64,000 bases of DNA from Piliocolobus tephrosceles (GCF_002776525.5 NC_045436.1:100492272-100556271), one strand, 5' to 3'; shown: positions 12,251-26,000, numbered from the stretch's first letter. Notes: generated by a model not told the origin, from the letters alone. Translations and numbers: made by a program.

Positions 12251-12825
12251 AGAATTAGAAATTATTTTCTGGGTAGGTTTTAGCACCTTAAGTTTGGTTA
12301 TTCTCTCACTCTCCATTGAGGGAAAAATTTCCATTGTCTTTTAGATCACCCATCTACCTCTTGTAATAGTTTATGTCTGTTGCAGATGAAGACAATGGTA
12401 GTAAATAGAATGTAGGTGATGTCGTTTCACCCTAAACTTGGAAAGGTACAAGTAGATATTGTCTTAAATTTTCAGGAAAGAAAGAGAATTTCCCTTAATA
12501 AACACATCCAGAAAAATTAAAATCAGGTAAACATGTGGTTGTTGCCTGAAAATGTATCCACCTTACCATTAAAAAATATAGGTATGTGCACAAGATTCTT
12601 TATAGTTACAGATATCGCTGACAAAAGTGAAGTTGCTTCTGATATAAATATAAGATATAAAATTGAATTCCAGAACTGTCTCCACTTTAAAAAAATCCAT
12701 GACATTAAATAAAAGTGTTTTGAATAACTCACTTATTTAATCAACACTTTTTATGTTTTAATGAAGTTAAATCTATCTTAGATAATGGCAAATGCTTTTT
12801 ATTGAAAACTCTACCTTTTACTTTT

Positions 12826-13129
12826 TTGTTTTGTTTTGTTTTTTGAGACGGAGTCTCGCTCTGTCGCCCAGGCTGGAGTGCAGTGGCGCGATCTTGGCTC
12901 ACTGCAAGCTCCGCCTCCCGGGTTTACGCCATTCTCCCGCCTCAGCCTCCTGAGTAGCTGGGACTACAGGCACCCGCCACCTCGCCCAGCTAGTTTTTTG
13001 TATTTTTTTTTAGTAGAGACGGGATTTCACCGTGTTAGCCAGGATGGTCTTGATCTCCTGACCTCATGATCCGCCCTTCTCGGCCTCCCAAAGTGCTGGG
13101 ATTACAGGCTTGAGCCACCGTGCCCGGCC
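12826..13129 (-). mobile_element. young cercopithecine AluY (AluYR-type)
   Basis: Full-length reverse Alu. Variants ggcttgagccaccgtgcccg, ccacctcgcccagctag and ggtttacgccattctccc are those of Old World monkey AluYR-type copies. The duplication taccttttactttt flanks it at 12812-12825 and 13130-13143 without mismatch, indicating a recent insertion. Confidence 0.93.
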
Positions 13130-13143
13130 TACCTTTTACTTTT

Positions 13144-15229
13144 GAGACAGGTATAAAGCAACATGAATGCTTCCTCACCAGTAGAGAGTCGCTCCAAGTT
13201 CCTTGGTCTTCTACACTCTTGTGAGGAAGTTACCATTTTGTTTTTATAAATGGCCAGTGGAAAAGGACTTTCAACTATCATCCAATAAATTAACTTGTGA
13301 GGATGACTCAAGTGTCTGCCACAAGCCAAATAAAGAATCTGAGAATTTAGATTATTTGCTAGAGTTATATAAATTTGGCAAGAAATAGTTAATTTTCTTC
13401 GGCCTTTTGCATTTGTTTTACCAAGAAAAGAAAGAGAGTTGGGCCTTTGAGCTTACTTAGCAGTAAATGACAGACAAATCCTAGCACTGGGAGTAATTCC
13501 ATTTCCATTTCCCAAGTCTGATACTACAGAGTGATATGGCCTCCTTCCCACCTTATTGTATGAAAGTGCCTTTGGGAGTTACCTTATCCAAGTTCACAAT
13601 AGAACACCCCATTAGTCATGAACAACACCTATTAAAAAGCCAAAGAGTCTTAGAATTCCTCTGTAAAATTATTCATCTCAGGATTTTTATTTTTGACATT
13701 CAAAATACATTTTCAGGAATCCAAATTCCTGGCCAATACTAAATCCCCATGATTTGACTCCTTCAACTCCCCAGGAAAATACATTCCTAGCTTCTCCTAA
13801 TTGCTTAGTGGAACATCACAGCCATGACGCTTACTTCTCATGGCTCAGACTTCCCACTGGCAGGTTGGATGGATAATGATACAAGTTCCTGCCCACAAAG
13901 GTATGCTTTGAGAAAATGTAAAAGTTCAAAACAAATATGGAATACTAAAGCAGTTCATTATATATGCTTTATAATCAGTCACGTAAGAGAAAATCTGTCT
14001 ATAAGTCTGACTATTAGATGAGAAGAGCATTAAGTTTACATACACAGTACAGTTGGTGCTAGAAACTGCAATTCTGTTAAGCTGCTCTTCAAAAAACTCT
14101 GGTCAGCATTTCAGTTCACAGCAGGACACATTCAAATGATGAAGCTGCCAACCAGGCAAGCCAAGGTCCTATGAAACAACTAAGGAAAATGTCCCTAAAT
14201 CTTGCTTTTGGCTGCAGTAGGGCATCATTAATTTTGCTCTCCATTTCAAGAATAAGCATATTTTTTCCCACTACAAATTTGAGTTTATATACTTAAATTT
14301 TTGAATTTAAAGTAAATTTTTAGTGAATATCCCAGAAATGGAAAACATACACTTAAAATCCGAAAGAAGTGTTCTAACCATTATTATATGTAAAACGTTC
14401 TTTCCACCTGATACTGTTCTTATGCTCAAGACTTCTTCTGTTTATCCCTCACTTGGATCTGAATATGAGAGACATGAGAACAGAAATAAAATGATTGTAA
14501 ATCTAGATTACGCTGAAATGAGCAATCCCCTTTATTATACTTACGGGACAGCATAATGTACCTAACAGAAAAATTACATGAAAGTTGAAATAGGCAAAAA
14601 AGATTATTGGGTGTTCTTTCAGTGCAGCAGTGGGCTTGATGTTTGCTTGTCTGGAGTGCATTACAACTCGCTAGGAGAGAAGGTTAACTTACAGATTTTT
14701 GCATATTAGAGATATGGATTGCTTTTGTCTAGTAGAGTGGATAACCCCAAAGCTAATCACCCAGTAAGACATTAACCAGTTTAATATCTAATCTAACAAT
14801 TTTATCCTAACATTAAAAAAATTACAACTAGATGAATACATAGAGTGAGAGATGACAGAGAGATGATAGATACATAAATAGATTATATACAGATACATAT
14901 CCTAAGTATTCTTTGAATCAATAACATTTTACTGATTCTTCATTTATTAATGAGTTAAATAGTATATTTATGTATGATCATTATATATTTGCCCAGTAGT
15001 CACGATTTTAAACTTTGACAGTTATAATTGATATATCATAAGTTAATAAATAATATATCATATTATTTTATAAGTTTAAAATAATAATAAACACAAATAG
15101 TAAAGCTATCAATGCATAAGTTTAACATTAAAACATTATAGAATAATAGGGACCTCAAGAAGCTCCTATTCCATTTTTTCTAATTTTCGTATCCTAAACA
15201 CTATCTCCTTAACATTTCTTAAACTAGAT
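13144..15229. other. 2 kb without recognised gene; AT-rich segment 14800-15130
   Basis: No exon, RNA gene or confidently recognised repeat. Short frames (60-77 codons) have no protein signature. Between 14800 and 15130 the composition is strongly A+T-rich. Confidence 0.5.
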
Positions 15230-15840
15230 TTCACTGAAGTCACTGAAACCCAGACTACCATCGTCTCTTTTCAATACCATCATATCCTCCTAATGGGTCT
15301 CCTCACTTCCATTTATGTCTCTTTCTTGTCTGTTTTGTACATAGAAGCCAGAATGCTCTTTTAAAAGACATTTACCTTATTATGGCATTCCCAGTTTAAA
15401 ACACTTCAGTGGTTATCTATGGCCCAAAATATAAAATCAAAATAGTTTAACTCCCACTTTCAAGGTCCTGCATGATTCAGGTTACATTTCACAGACCATT
15501 TCTCTAGTTGTTGCCTCTCCATTCTCTAGGTGAGGGGGTCAGCAAACTTTCTAATGGGATGGATAATAAATATCTTGGGTTCTTTAAGCCATTCAATCTC
15601 TTTTGCGATTACTTACTCTGCCATTGTACCACAAAAGACAATCTTTAGCTAACCTCTGCTCTAGGACACATGGGCCTTCTTTCACCACCTTCAGTATGTT
15701 CAACTTTTTTCCTGCCCCAGGATCTTTGCTCACACTGCTCCTCACCTCAACTTGGAGTGCTTTCCTTTCTCCCAACTTGCTTTGCGATATAAGCAGCTTA
15801 CTCATACTCTTAAGACATGGGCCTGCTTCACACATGTATA
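15230..15840 (+). mobile_element. L2 LINE fragment interrupted by a hAT element
   Basis: Forward L2 3' region: agccagaatgctcttttaaa, aaaatataaaatcaaaatag, aaggtcctgcatgattcag, and after the interruption ccccaggatctttgctcaca and acttggagtgctttcctt. The interruption is a roughly 127-bp element at 15531-15657. The L2 is non-coding and ancient. Confidence 0.75.
15531..15657 (+). mobile_element. hAT (Charlie-group) non-autonomous DNA transposon fragment
   Basis: Contains ggggtcagcaaactttctaa and a diverged ctctgccattgtaccacaaa block typical of a MER-class hAT element. Flanked by tctctagg (15523-15530) and gctctagg (15658-15665), a 7-of-8 match to the expected 8-bp duplication. Family name not certain. 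Confidence 0.7.
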
Positions 15841-16204
15841 TAATTTACTCCCCCTACAGGTATTTGAGTGTGTAGCCTTTGTGAGAAGCTTACTTCTAGA
15901 AGGTTCTAGGTGAAGTCCTGTCCTTCTTCCTCCTCAGAGACAACAGTACTTCCCCAAAGTCCTGGAGCAGATCTAATGTGAAGAATGTTCTGGTGCCAGG
16001 CTGAGCAGAACAGAGCTTTGCAATGACTGAGTATCTCAGGATTTCCAAAGGAGAGATAGCGTTGGGCTTTGGGCTAGGAAACTGGAGCTAATTTGCTTAG
16101 CTTCTGAAAACCTTCCACAGCAAGGCTGATCAAACTAGTGCAACCAAAGATTTTTGTTTGTTTGTTTTCTCTTTTAAAAAATTGTCCTTAAATTAAGTAA
16201 TGGC

Positions 16205-16512
16205 ATTTGCAGTGACCTGGAGTTGAAGACTATTATTCTAAGTGAAGTAACTCAGGAATGGAAAACCAAGTATCGTATGTTCTTATTGATATGTGGGAGC
16301 TAAGCCAAGAGGATGCAAAGGCATAAGAATGATACAATGGACTTTGGAGACCTGGGGGGTTGGGCGGGAGGGGGAGGGGGATAAAAATGTTACAAATAGG
16401 GTGCAATGTATACTGCTTGGATGATGGGTGCACCAAAATCTCACAAATCACCACTACTCATGTAACCAAATACCACCAGTACCCCGATAACTTATGGGGA
16501 AAAAAAAAACTG
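16205..16512 (+). mobile_element. L1PB/L1MA-age LINE-1 3' end
   Basis: Forward L1 3' UTR: taactcaggaatggaaaacc, tgatatgtgggagctaagcc, aaggcataagaatgatacaa, then tcatgtaaccaaataccacc and a poly(A) at 16500-16509. Similar sequence at 16182 and 16511 (tgtccttaaattaa, tgtccttagtgtta) is probably a decayed target duplication. Includes a G-rich stretch at about 16355-16381 as expected for L1 3' UTRs. Confidence 0.85.
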
Positions 16513-16642
16513 TCCTTAGTGTTAAAAAAAAAATGCACCACATCTCCTTTTCTACAGATACAGCTGGTAGAAGATCCTTTTTTTGTGGAAATCCTTTTGA
16601 GAAAATCAAAGTTAAAACAAACAAAACCCTTTCCAGAATTGC

Positions 16643-16943
16643 TTTTTTTTTTTTTCGGCGAGAGTCTCGCTCAGTCGCCCAGGCTGGAGTACAGTGGCAT
16701 GATCTCGGCTCACCGCAACCTCCGCCTCCCAGGTTCAAGCGATTCTCCTGCCTCAGCCTCCCAAGTAGCTGGGATTACAGGCATGTGCCACCGTGCCTGG
16801 CTAATTTTTTTTTTTTTGTATTTTTAGTAGAGACGGGGTTTCACCATGTTGGCCAGGCTGGTCTCGAACTCCTGACCTCGTGATCCACCCTCCTTGGCCT
16901 CCCAAAGTGTTAGGATTACAGGCGTGAGCCACAGTGCCCGGCC
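16643..16943 (-). mobile_element. AluS-type SINE
   Basis: Full-length reverse Alu with a T tract on the left and a second T tract in the monomer linker. Flanks ccagaattgc (from 16633) and ccagaatcg (from 16944) suggest a short duplication. The overlapping 155- and 129-codon frames are L1/Alu read-through, not genes. Confidence 0.93.
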
Positions 16944-16950
16944 CCAGAAT

Positions 16951-18289
16951 CGAATTCTTAAATCATTTCAAAATTGATCTATTTTGATGTGAATTTTCTA
17001 GTTCTCTGCTCTTCTTTCACATAAGTGCTATCCAAAAGGCAACCATAAAAGTAAATGCTAGTTTTACTTTTTGATGCTAGTTTGATGCTAAAATCTTGTC
17101 CCTCTAGAGAAATTACAGCTTCTGGCATCCATACTTAAAGCACAATGCTAGTTTTTACATGTGCATTGTTAGCATCCAAATTCTAGCCATTTCTTAGAAA
17201 TACACAAGAATGAAATGCTGTTGTGACTTTTATGCAGAACATAAAACTGTCCCAAAAAGTACTGCAGTGAAGACTCTAGCCTATTTCTTAGAGTAGTAAC
17301 AATGGACTTGCCCTGGAAGGTCAAATTTCTTTCTATGGTAGTCCATGAGAGGTTGAAGATATACCTCAGAGGGCTGGGTGCTGAAGGTTTGATAAATTGG
17401 AGCAAAAGCCTAGGGTCATGTATTCTTCACTAGAAAAGGAAAGTGATGCTTCTATAGAAACCAGGAGGACATTAAGGAGGAGGAAAGTAAGTGAGGAGAG
17501 CAGTTGGTGTTAACAAAAGACTTCAGGGACTGATGTTCATGTGATTGACATGTTAAAGCCCCTCAAATAACAAAGCTTTCTCCATTTCTCCCACCATTCT
17601 TAGATGGAGTGCTGTGCTTCTGAGACACCTCTTTTGGAGGTCTATTTTTCTTCTAAGTTTGATATCATTGCTTATTATTTTTAATCAAATTTAACTTATA
17701 AATATTTCAGAGGTAAAGGAGTAAAGATAAATTATAAATTTTCCTAGTTGCCCTTTGAAGTAGGTCTCCCAGTTCAATGCTGTCCATGATCTACTCACTC
17801 CTACTTATAATTCATTAGGAAATGGACCCATCAATGTCTTTAACCTGAGTTCTCCCAGATTAGACAACTGTTCCATTTTTAGCCTATTGTTTCTATTCCT
17901 ATTCCAAACCTGTGACACTACCAATCTTTTGCTACCTTTATGTGTGAGGTGAGATTTGACTGATAGGCTTTGAGATTAATAGGTGTATTGAATCCCCCAG
18001 TAGCAAATTTCTAGTTCTGTTACAGTGCGCAGCAGAATACAATATGTGGCAGGTCCTCAGGGTGTCATTCTTAATTTAATTTCATTGTTTTATCTTGAAA
18101 TATTAGTGTTTTGCATATTCATTACTTCAATAATCCTTCCTACATTCTGAGCTCTGGGGTTTCATTTATAGGATGACCATGAGTTCCTTTTCCTCCTCTG
18201 TTTTGTGAGTTGGGACCTAGAGTAAATTCAGAAAATATATATAAGTTGGTGTTTTCTGGATGACACTAGTGGATTTCTTTCCATTCTTT
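16951..18289. other. no recognised gene or repeat
   Basis: Non-repetitive DNA. Repeated short words such as atgctagtttt at 17055-17155 are too irregular to call a tandem array. Confidence 0.5.
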
Positions 18290-18582
18290 TAACCACTTTT
18301 ACTTGTATTGTAAACAGGTATTCACAAGTTTCACAGTCAGAATGCTATAAAAATATTTATATAGAAAAATCTCTCTCATCCTCTTAGTTCACATTGTTCC
18401 TGGGTGCTAATCACTTCTCATTAGTTTATCATATATACTTGTAATATTTATGCACATATATATTCTTATGTGCCCCGTTCCTATATAAAGAATAGCACAC
18501 TGATAACTGTTCTCTACCTTGTTCTTTTCACTTAACAATATATCTTAGAAATCTTTCCATATCAGTAAAAAGAAAGGGTCTA

Positions 18583-18664
18583 CTTTCTTTTCTCTTCTCT
18601 TTTTCCCTCTCTTCCTCTCCCTCACTCCCACCTTATTTCCTTTTTTCTCTCTTTCTTTTCTTTT
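18583..18664. repeat. pyrimidine-rich (TTCTC)n-like tract
   Basis: About 80 bases of almost pure C/T within the L1M 3' region. Confidence 0.75.
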
Positions 18665-19897
18665 GGTGTGACTACATAGTGTTTCATTTTGTGGCTGAAC
18701 CCTGGTTTATTTTACCAATATCCTATTGACATACTCCAGGGAAGTTTCTAAACTTTTGCTTTTACTAATTAGTATGAATGATCTTATACACCATGCCATT
18801 TTCTGTGAGTGTAGGTAAATTTGTATTATACATTTCCAGAAGTAGCATGACTAGTTTAAAGGATATAATTTTGATAAATTCTGATAAATCCTCTCCATAG
18901 AAGTAGCAACATTTTACGCTCTCACCAGCAATTTAAGAGTGTATTTGTTTTCCAATAGCATCACCAAAAGAGATTGTTATCAGACTGTCCAGTTTGGGCC
19001 AATCAGGTTGCATGATATCCTAGCATCATTTAAATTTTTTTTTTATTATGAATGAAGTTGAACATATTTGCATATGTGTATTCATTCATTTATTTTTAAT
19101 AAGTGAATGGAACATATTTTTTGTCTTGTAAACTGTCTATTCATGTTCTTTGCCCATTTAAAAAAACTGGCTTGTTTATCCTAGTTTTTAGGAGCTCTTT
19201 TTATAATAAAGCTTTTGGGTTTTGAATCACTGTAAGCTTTGGCAAGATTAGGAATTCACCTAGTAATATATAGGAAATTCTAAAGTTTCACATTTTATAG
19301 TTAAAATCTGTTTGGAATTATTAATTCCATAGACTCCTATGAGGAAAGGATTCTTTTTTTTTTTTCTTGCCAGATGGCTACACAATTGTTCCAATACCAT
19401 GTCTATCTTGACATATCCTAAACACCTATATATATTTGAGTCTATTTATGGAATTTTCTATTTTGCATTATTAATCTATCCATATGTTCCTGCCCTAGTA
19501 CCATGTTGTTTTACTTTGGAAATATTATGCTTTATTTTAATAACTGATGGGGCTACCCAATTCTCATTGTACTTTTTTTTCAGTTTTCCTACTTCATTGG
19601 TTTTTATATAATGTCAAGATAATAATTAAGTTGTCCAATTCTAAAAACAGAGACATTTATAATTTTCTTGGGAATTTATAAATTAATCAGGAAAATCACA
19701 TGTTAAAATTTCCTACCAAAGAGTATGATATGTTTTTCTATTTATTCACATCTACTCGGTATCCTTCAAGAGTCTCATAAAGTTTTTCTCATATGAGCTT
19801 TTAACACATTTTTGCTCAATTTATTTCTAGGTAGTACATTGTTGAAGCTATTACAAATATTAGCTGTATATTTAGAGATATAATTTTTATATCCTAC

Positions 19898-20405
19898 TGT
19901 GGCAGCTGGGGAAGAATCTTTTCCTTCTACCCTCCTAGGTTCTCTGGCTAAAGCCCTGTAAAATAGATGAACGAAATACAGATTAATAAGAGAAAAACAT
20001 ACATTTATGTAACATAAGTCTTACATGACACTTGAGCCTTCATAAGGAAATGAAGACCCCAAGAAGCAGTTAAGCCTGAGTGTTTTTATGTTAGCTTTGA
20101 CCAAGAGTGGAAAGCTGTCAAAAAATGTGATGGGACAAAGGGTCTGAGTGAAGGATAGGAAACTAGGGAAAACAGCAAGGTCTGTTTACTCAGACTCCTC
20201 TCAGGGCCCCTCCGTCGTTGGAGATGAGGATGCTCCTTTCCTCTGGGTAGAGGAAGGGCACCTCTCACATGAGGGTATTATGACCTGCTTCAGGGGAAGG
20301 TCAGATTGTCCTTCCTGCACCTGGCATTTCTCAAGTTCCTTCAGCTTAAAAGAATCAATATGCCAAAGCGCCATATTTGGGGGTAGTGTGTTCTATACCT
20401 TGTCA
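19898..20405 (-). mobile_element. LTR-like insertion (ERV-class, family unassigned)
   Basis: The L1M homology stops at 19897 and resumes near 20406. The 508-bp insert starts tgtggcagctgg and ends cttgtca on the plus strand, so in its own (minus) orientation it begins TGACAAGG and ends CCACA, the TG...CA form of an LTR. Its 3' part contains the complement of taataagagaaaaacataca. It shares its start with the element at 11564. The 113-codon plus-strand frame across it is incidental. Confidence 0.65.
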
Positions 20406-20990
20406 CCCTTATCTTATGAAATTCTCTTATTCTTTGTAGTAGTTGTCCAGTTGAAAGTGCTTAGGCTTTGCACTTTTATAATCATATAATATGTAAGTAG
20501 GAATAGATTAGCTCCTGCTTTCCAATTTTAAATATCTAATTTATTTATTTAGTTGCATTGGCTAATGTCATCAGTATAATATTAAATGGTGGCAATGTTA
20601 TTAGGCATCCTTTTCACTGACTCTAGAAAAAAATGCATTTAGTCTTATATAAACACATCTTATTATTATATATGTAGCTCCTAGTAAGGAAATGCCCATC
20701 AATTCCTGTTAATTTTTTCTTACCAATTCATATGTAATTAAATGTTTATTTTTAAATCAAGAGTGAATGTTGAATAATTGCTTTATCAAGATATATGGAG
20801 ATAATTTTTTCCCTCAAATTTATTTATGCAATACATTTTATTAATATGTTTTCTAATATTGAGCCATCCTCATATTTCTGGAGTTGTTTTAGTTTTGTTG
20901 ATTTTTAAAAACTGTTCTGATTCAGTTTTGTGAATCAATTTTAAAATCTACAAAAACGTGAGAATAATAAATTTATACTTCTTTATATGT

Positions 20991-21403
20991 TTGATCTTTG
21001 TATTATTTCTTTACCTATAAATGTTTTTCAACATATTTGCTTTTAAAAATATATATAGTTCTAAACCTTAAAAAGTTTTATTTTTGTTCTAGTGGTTTTT
21101 TGAGCTCTGGCATGTTCAAAACTGTCTGTGATCTCCAGGTCCACTTCAAATGCTCTAATTATGTAATTGTCCTCTCCCTTTATCTGTACTGAATTGCTTC
21201 TCCCTAAGTTATTATACTTGCATTTTGTGGTCTTCCATTCACTTTCAAAATTTTTGTAGAACAGTTGGTTTAAATTTTTTATATTCTTTATGACAATATT
21301 TTTTAGTGAGTTTTCATCATCTATGGGAAAACTGAGTCACTTTTCAACCTACATTTTCCTTTATAGTGTGTTTGTTTTTTATTTTTTTAAAAAAATGGCT
21401 TTT
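20991..21403. other. unassigned sequence between two L1 fragments
   Basis: AT-rich; may be highly decayed L1M. No gene seen. Confidence 0.4.
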
Positions 21404-23005
21404 ACTACCTTCAGGTATGTCCCTTCTATGCCAATTTTGCTGAAGGTTTTAATTGTAAAAAGATGCTAAATTTTGTCAAATGCTTTCTCTGCATTTATTG
21501 AGGTGATCATATGGTTTTTTGTTTTTACTTCTGTTTATGTAGTGTATCACATTTATTGACTTACATGTGTTAAACCAACCCTGCATCCTTAGTATGAAAC
21601 CCGCTTGATCATGGGGTATTATCTTTTTGATATGCTATTGAATTCTGTTATCTAGTATTTTGTTGAAGATTTTTGCACTATGTTTATCAGGGGTATTGGT
21701 CTTTTTTTTTTTTATGTCCTTTCTTGGTTTTGGTATTAGGTTAATACTGCCTTCATAGAATGCTTTAGGGAGGAATCCCTTTTGCTCTATTTTTTGGAAT
21801 AGTTTCAGTAGGATTCATACCAATTCTTCTTTGAATGTCTGATGGAATTCAGCTGTGAATTCATCTTGCCCTGGACTTCATTTTGTTGGCAATTTTTTTT
21901 TTATTACTGTGTAAATTTTACTACTTTTTACTGGTCTGTTCAGAGTTTCTGTTTATTCCTGGTTTAATCTAGAAGGTTGTATGTTTCCAGGAATTTATCC
22001 ATATCCTCTAGGTTTTCTAGTGTGTGCACATAAAGGTGTTCATAGTAGTGCTGAATAATCTTTTGTATTTCTGTGGTATCAGTTGCAGTATCTCCTAGTT
22101 CGTTTCTAAATGAGCTTAGTTGGATCTTCACTCTTCTTTTCTTGGTTAATCTCACTAATGTTTTTCTAATTTTGTTTATCCTTTCAAAGAACCAGCTTTT
22201 TGTTTCATTTATCTTTTGCATTTCTTTGGTTCAGTTTCATTTAGTTCTGCTCTGATCTTGGTTATTTCTTTTCTTCTGATAGGTTTGGGTTTGGTTTGTT
22301 CTTGGTTCTCTAGTTTCTTGAGGTGTGAGCTTAGATTGCCTGTGTGTGCTCTTTTAGACTTTTTGATGGAGGCATTTAATGCTATGAACTTTCCTCTTAA
22401 AGCTTTTGCTGTGTCCCAGAGTTTTTCATCAGTTGTGTCCCCATTATTGTTTAGGTCAAAGAATTTTTAAATTTTTATCTTGATTTCATTGTTGACCCAA
22501 AGATCATTCAGGAACAGATTATTTAATTTCCACGTATTTGTATAGTTTTGAGAGTTCCTTTTGGAGTTAATTTCCAATATTATTCCACTGTGGTCTGAGA
22601 GTACTTGATATAATTTCGATTTTCTCAAATTTATTGACACTTGTTTTGTGGTCTGTCTTATGGTCTATCTTGGAAAATGTTCCATGTGTTGATGAAAAGA
22701 ATGTATATTCTGCAGTTGTTGGGTAGAATGCTCTGTAAATATCTGTTAAGTCCATTTGTTCTAGGATATTGTTTCAGTCCATTGTTTATTTAGTTACTTT
22801 TATTATACTTTAAGTTCTGGGATACATCTGCAGAATGTGCAAGTTTGTTTTATAGGTATACATGTGCCATGGTGGTTTGCTGCACCCATCAACCTGTTAT
22901 CTACACGAGGTATTGCTCCTAATGCTATCTTTTCCCTAGCCCCCCATCCCCCAAAAGGCCCTAATGTGTGCTGTTCCCCTCCCTGTATCCATGTGTTCTC
23001 GTTGT

Positions 23006-26000
23006 TCAACTCCCACTTATAAGTGAGAACGTGCAATATTTGGTTTTCTGTTCCTGTATTAGTTTGCTGAGAATGACGGTTTCCAGCTTCATCCATGTCC
23101 CTGCAAAGGAGATGAACTCATCCTTTTTTTATGGCTGCATAGTATTCCGTGGTATATATGGGCCACATTTTCTTTTTCCAGTCTATCATTGATGGGCATG
23201 TGGGTTGATTCCAGGGCTTTGCTACTGTGAATAGTGCTGCAATAAACACGCGTATGCATGTGTCTTTATAGTAGAATTATTTATAATCCTTTGGGTATAA
23301 ACCCAGTAATGGGATTGCTAGGTCAAATGGTATTTCTAGTTCTAGATCCTTGAGGAATCGCCACACTGTCTTCCATAATGGGTGAATTAATTTACACTCC
23401 CACCAACAGTGTAAAAGCGTTCCTAATTCTCCACATTCTCTCCAGCATGTGTTGTTTCCTGACTTTTTAGTGATCACCATTCTAACTGGCATGAGATGGT
23501 ATCTGATTGTAGTTTTGATTTGCATTTCTCTAATGACTAGTGATGATGAGCTTTTTTTCATATGTTTGTTAGGTGCATAAATGTCTTCTATTGAGAAGCG
23601 TCTGTTCATATCCTTTGCCCACTTTTTGATGGGGTTGTTGTATTCTTGTAAATTTGTTTAACTTCCTTGTAGATTCTGGATATTGGCCCTTTGTCAGATA
23701 GATAGATTGCAAAAATGTTCTCCCATTCTGTAGGTTGCCTGTTCACTCTGATGATAGTTTCTTTTGCTGTGCAGAAGTTCTTTAGTTTAATTAGATCCCA
23801 TTTGTCAATTTTGGCTTTTGTTGCCATTGCTTTTGGTGTTTTAGTCATGAAGTCTTCACCCATGCCTATGTCCTGAATGGTATTGCCTAGGTTTTCTTCT
23901 ACGGTTTTTACAGTTTTAGGTCTTACATTTAAGTCTTTAATCCACCCTGAGTTAATTTTTGTATAAGGTGTAAAAAAGGGACCCAGATTCAGTTTTCTGC
24001 ATATTGTTAGCCAGTTTTCCCAACACCATTAATTAAATAGCATATCCTTTCCCCACTGCTTGTTTTTGTCAGGTTTGTCAAAGATCAGATGATTGTAGAG
24101 GTATGGTGTTATTTCTGAGGACTCTGTTCAGTTCCATTGGTCTATAGATCTGTTTTGGTACCAGTACCATGCTGTTTTGGTTACTGTAGCCTTGTAGTAT
24201 AGTTTGAAGTCAGGTAGCATGATGCCTCCAGCTTTGTTCTTTTTGTTTAGGATTGTCTTGGCAATGTGGGCTCTTTTTTGGTTCCACTTGAAATTTAAAG
24301 TAGCTTTTTCTAATTCTGTGAAGAAACTCAATAGTAGCTTAGTGAGGATACCATTAAATCTATAAATTACTTTGGGCAGTATGGCCATTTTTGCAATATT
24401 TATTCTTCCTATGCATGAGCATGGAATGCTTTTTCATTTGTTTGTTTCCCCTCTTATTTCCTTGAGCTGTGGTTTGTAGCTTTCCTTGAAGAAGTCCTTC
24501 ACATCCCTTGTAAGTCATATTCCTAGGTATTTTATTCTCTTTGTAGCTATTGTGAATGGGCATTCACTCCTGATTTGGCTCTCTGTTTGTCTATTATTGA
24601 TGTATAGGAATGCTTGTGATTTTTGTACATTGATTTTGTATCCTGAGATTTGCTGAAGTTGTTTATCAGCTTAAGGAGACTTTGGACTGAGATAATGGGG
24701 TTTTCTAAATATACAATCATGTCATCTGCAACCAGAGACAATTTGACTTCCTCTCTTCCTATTTGAATACCCTTTATTTCTGTCTCTTGCCTGATTGTGC
24801 TAGCCAGAAGTTCCAATGCTATTTTGAATAGGAGTGGCAATAGAGGGCATCCTTGTCTTGAGCTGGTTTTCAAAGGGAATGCTTCCAGTTTTTGCCCATT
24901 CAGTATGATATTGGCTGTGGGTTTGTCATAAATAGCTCTTAATATTTTGAGATACATACCATCAATACCTAGGGTATTGAGAGCTTTTAGCATCAAGAGG
25001 TGTTGAACTTTGCCAAAGGCCTTTTCTGCATCTATTGAGATAATCATGTGATTTTTGTCATTTGTTCTGTTTATGTGATGGATTATGTTTATTGATTTGC
25101 ATATTTTGAACTAGCCTTGCATCCCAGGGATGAGGCCATCTTGATTGTGGTGGATAAGCTTTTTGATGTGCTGCCAAATTCGCTTTGCCAGTATTTTATT
25201 TAGGATTTTTGCATTGGTGTTCATTAGGGATATTGGCCTGAAATTTTATTTTTTTGTTGTGTCTCTGCTAGGTTTTGGTATCACAATGATGCTGGTCTCA
25301 TAAAGTGATTTAAGGAGGAGTCCCTCTTTTTTTATTGATTGTAATATTTTCAGAAGGAATGGTACCAGCTCCTCTTTGTACCTCTGGTAGAATTCAACTG
25401 TGAATCCATCTGGTCCTGGGCTTTTTTTGGTTGGTAGGCTATTAATTACTGCCTCAATTTCAGAACTTGTTATTGGTATATTCAGGGATTCATCTTCTTC
25501 CTGATTTAGTGTTGGGAGAGTGTATGTGTCCAGGAATGTATCCATTTCTTCTAGATTTTCTAGTTTATTTGCATAGAGGTGTTTATACTATTCTCTGAGG
25601 GTAGTTTGTATTTCTGTGGGATCAGTGGTGATCTCCCCTTTATCATTTTTTATTGTGTCTATTTGATTCTTCTCTCTTTTCTTTTTTATTATTCTGGCTA
25701 GTGGTCTATCTATTTTGTTAATCTTTTCAAAAAATACCAGCTCCTGGGTTCACTGATTTTTTTGAAGGGTTTTTTGTGTGTGTATCTCCCTCAGTTCTGC
25801 TCTGATCTTATTTATTTCTTGTCTGCTGCTAGCTTTTGAATTTGTTTGCTCTTGCTTCTCTAGTTCTTTTAATTGTGATGTTAGGGTGTCGATTTTAGAT
25901 CTTTCCTGCTTTCTCCTCTGAGAATTGAGTGCTATAAATTTCCCTTTAAACACTGCTTTAGCTGTGTCCCTGAGATTCTGGTATGTTGTGTCTTTGTTCT

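Larger units (their letters stand above)
18290..20990 (-). mobile_element. old L1M LINE-1, split by an LTR-like insertion
   Basis: Diverged reverse-strand L1: 3' UTR region 18290-18900 (cttaacaatatatcttagaa, catttccagaagtagcatg), then ORF2 homology (ctctcaccagcaatttaaga; tgcccatttaaaaaaactgg) to 19897. It resumes at 20406 through the reverse-transcriptase region near 20560 and fades by about 20990. No frame is preserved. A pyrimidine-rich stretch at 18583-18664 lies inside. Confidence 0.75.

Noticed and set aside
11936..12334. 132-codon minus-strand frame
   Set aside because: It overlaps a MIR fragment and a trinucleotide repeat, with equally long frames on the other strand; no protein signature.
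12836..13069. 77-codon frame
   Set aside because: It is the usual translation of an antisense AluY.
16360..16883. 155- and 129-codon frames
   Set aside because: They run from an L1 3' end into an inverted Alu; the typical Alu-derived peptide is recognisable.
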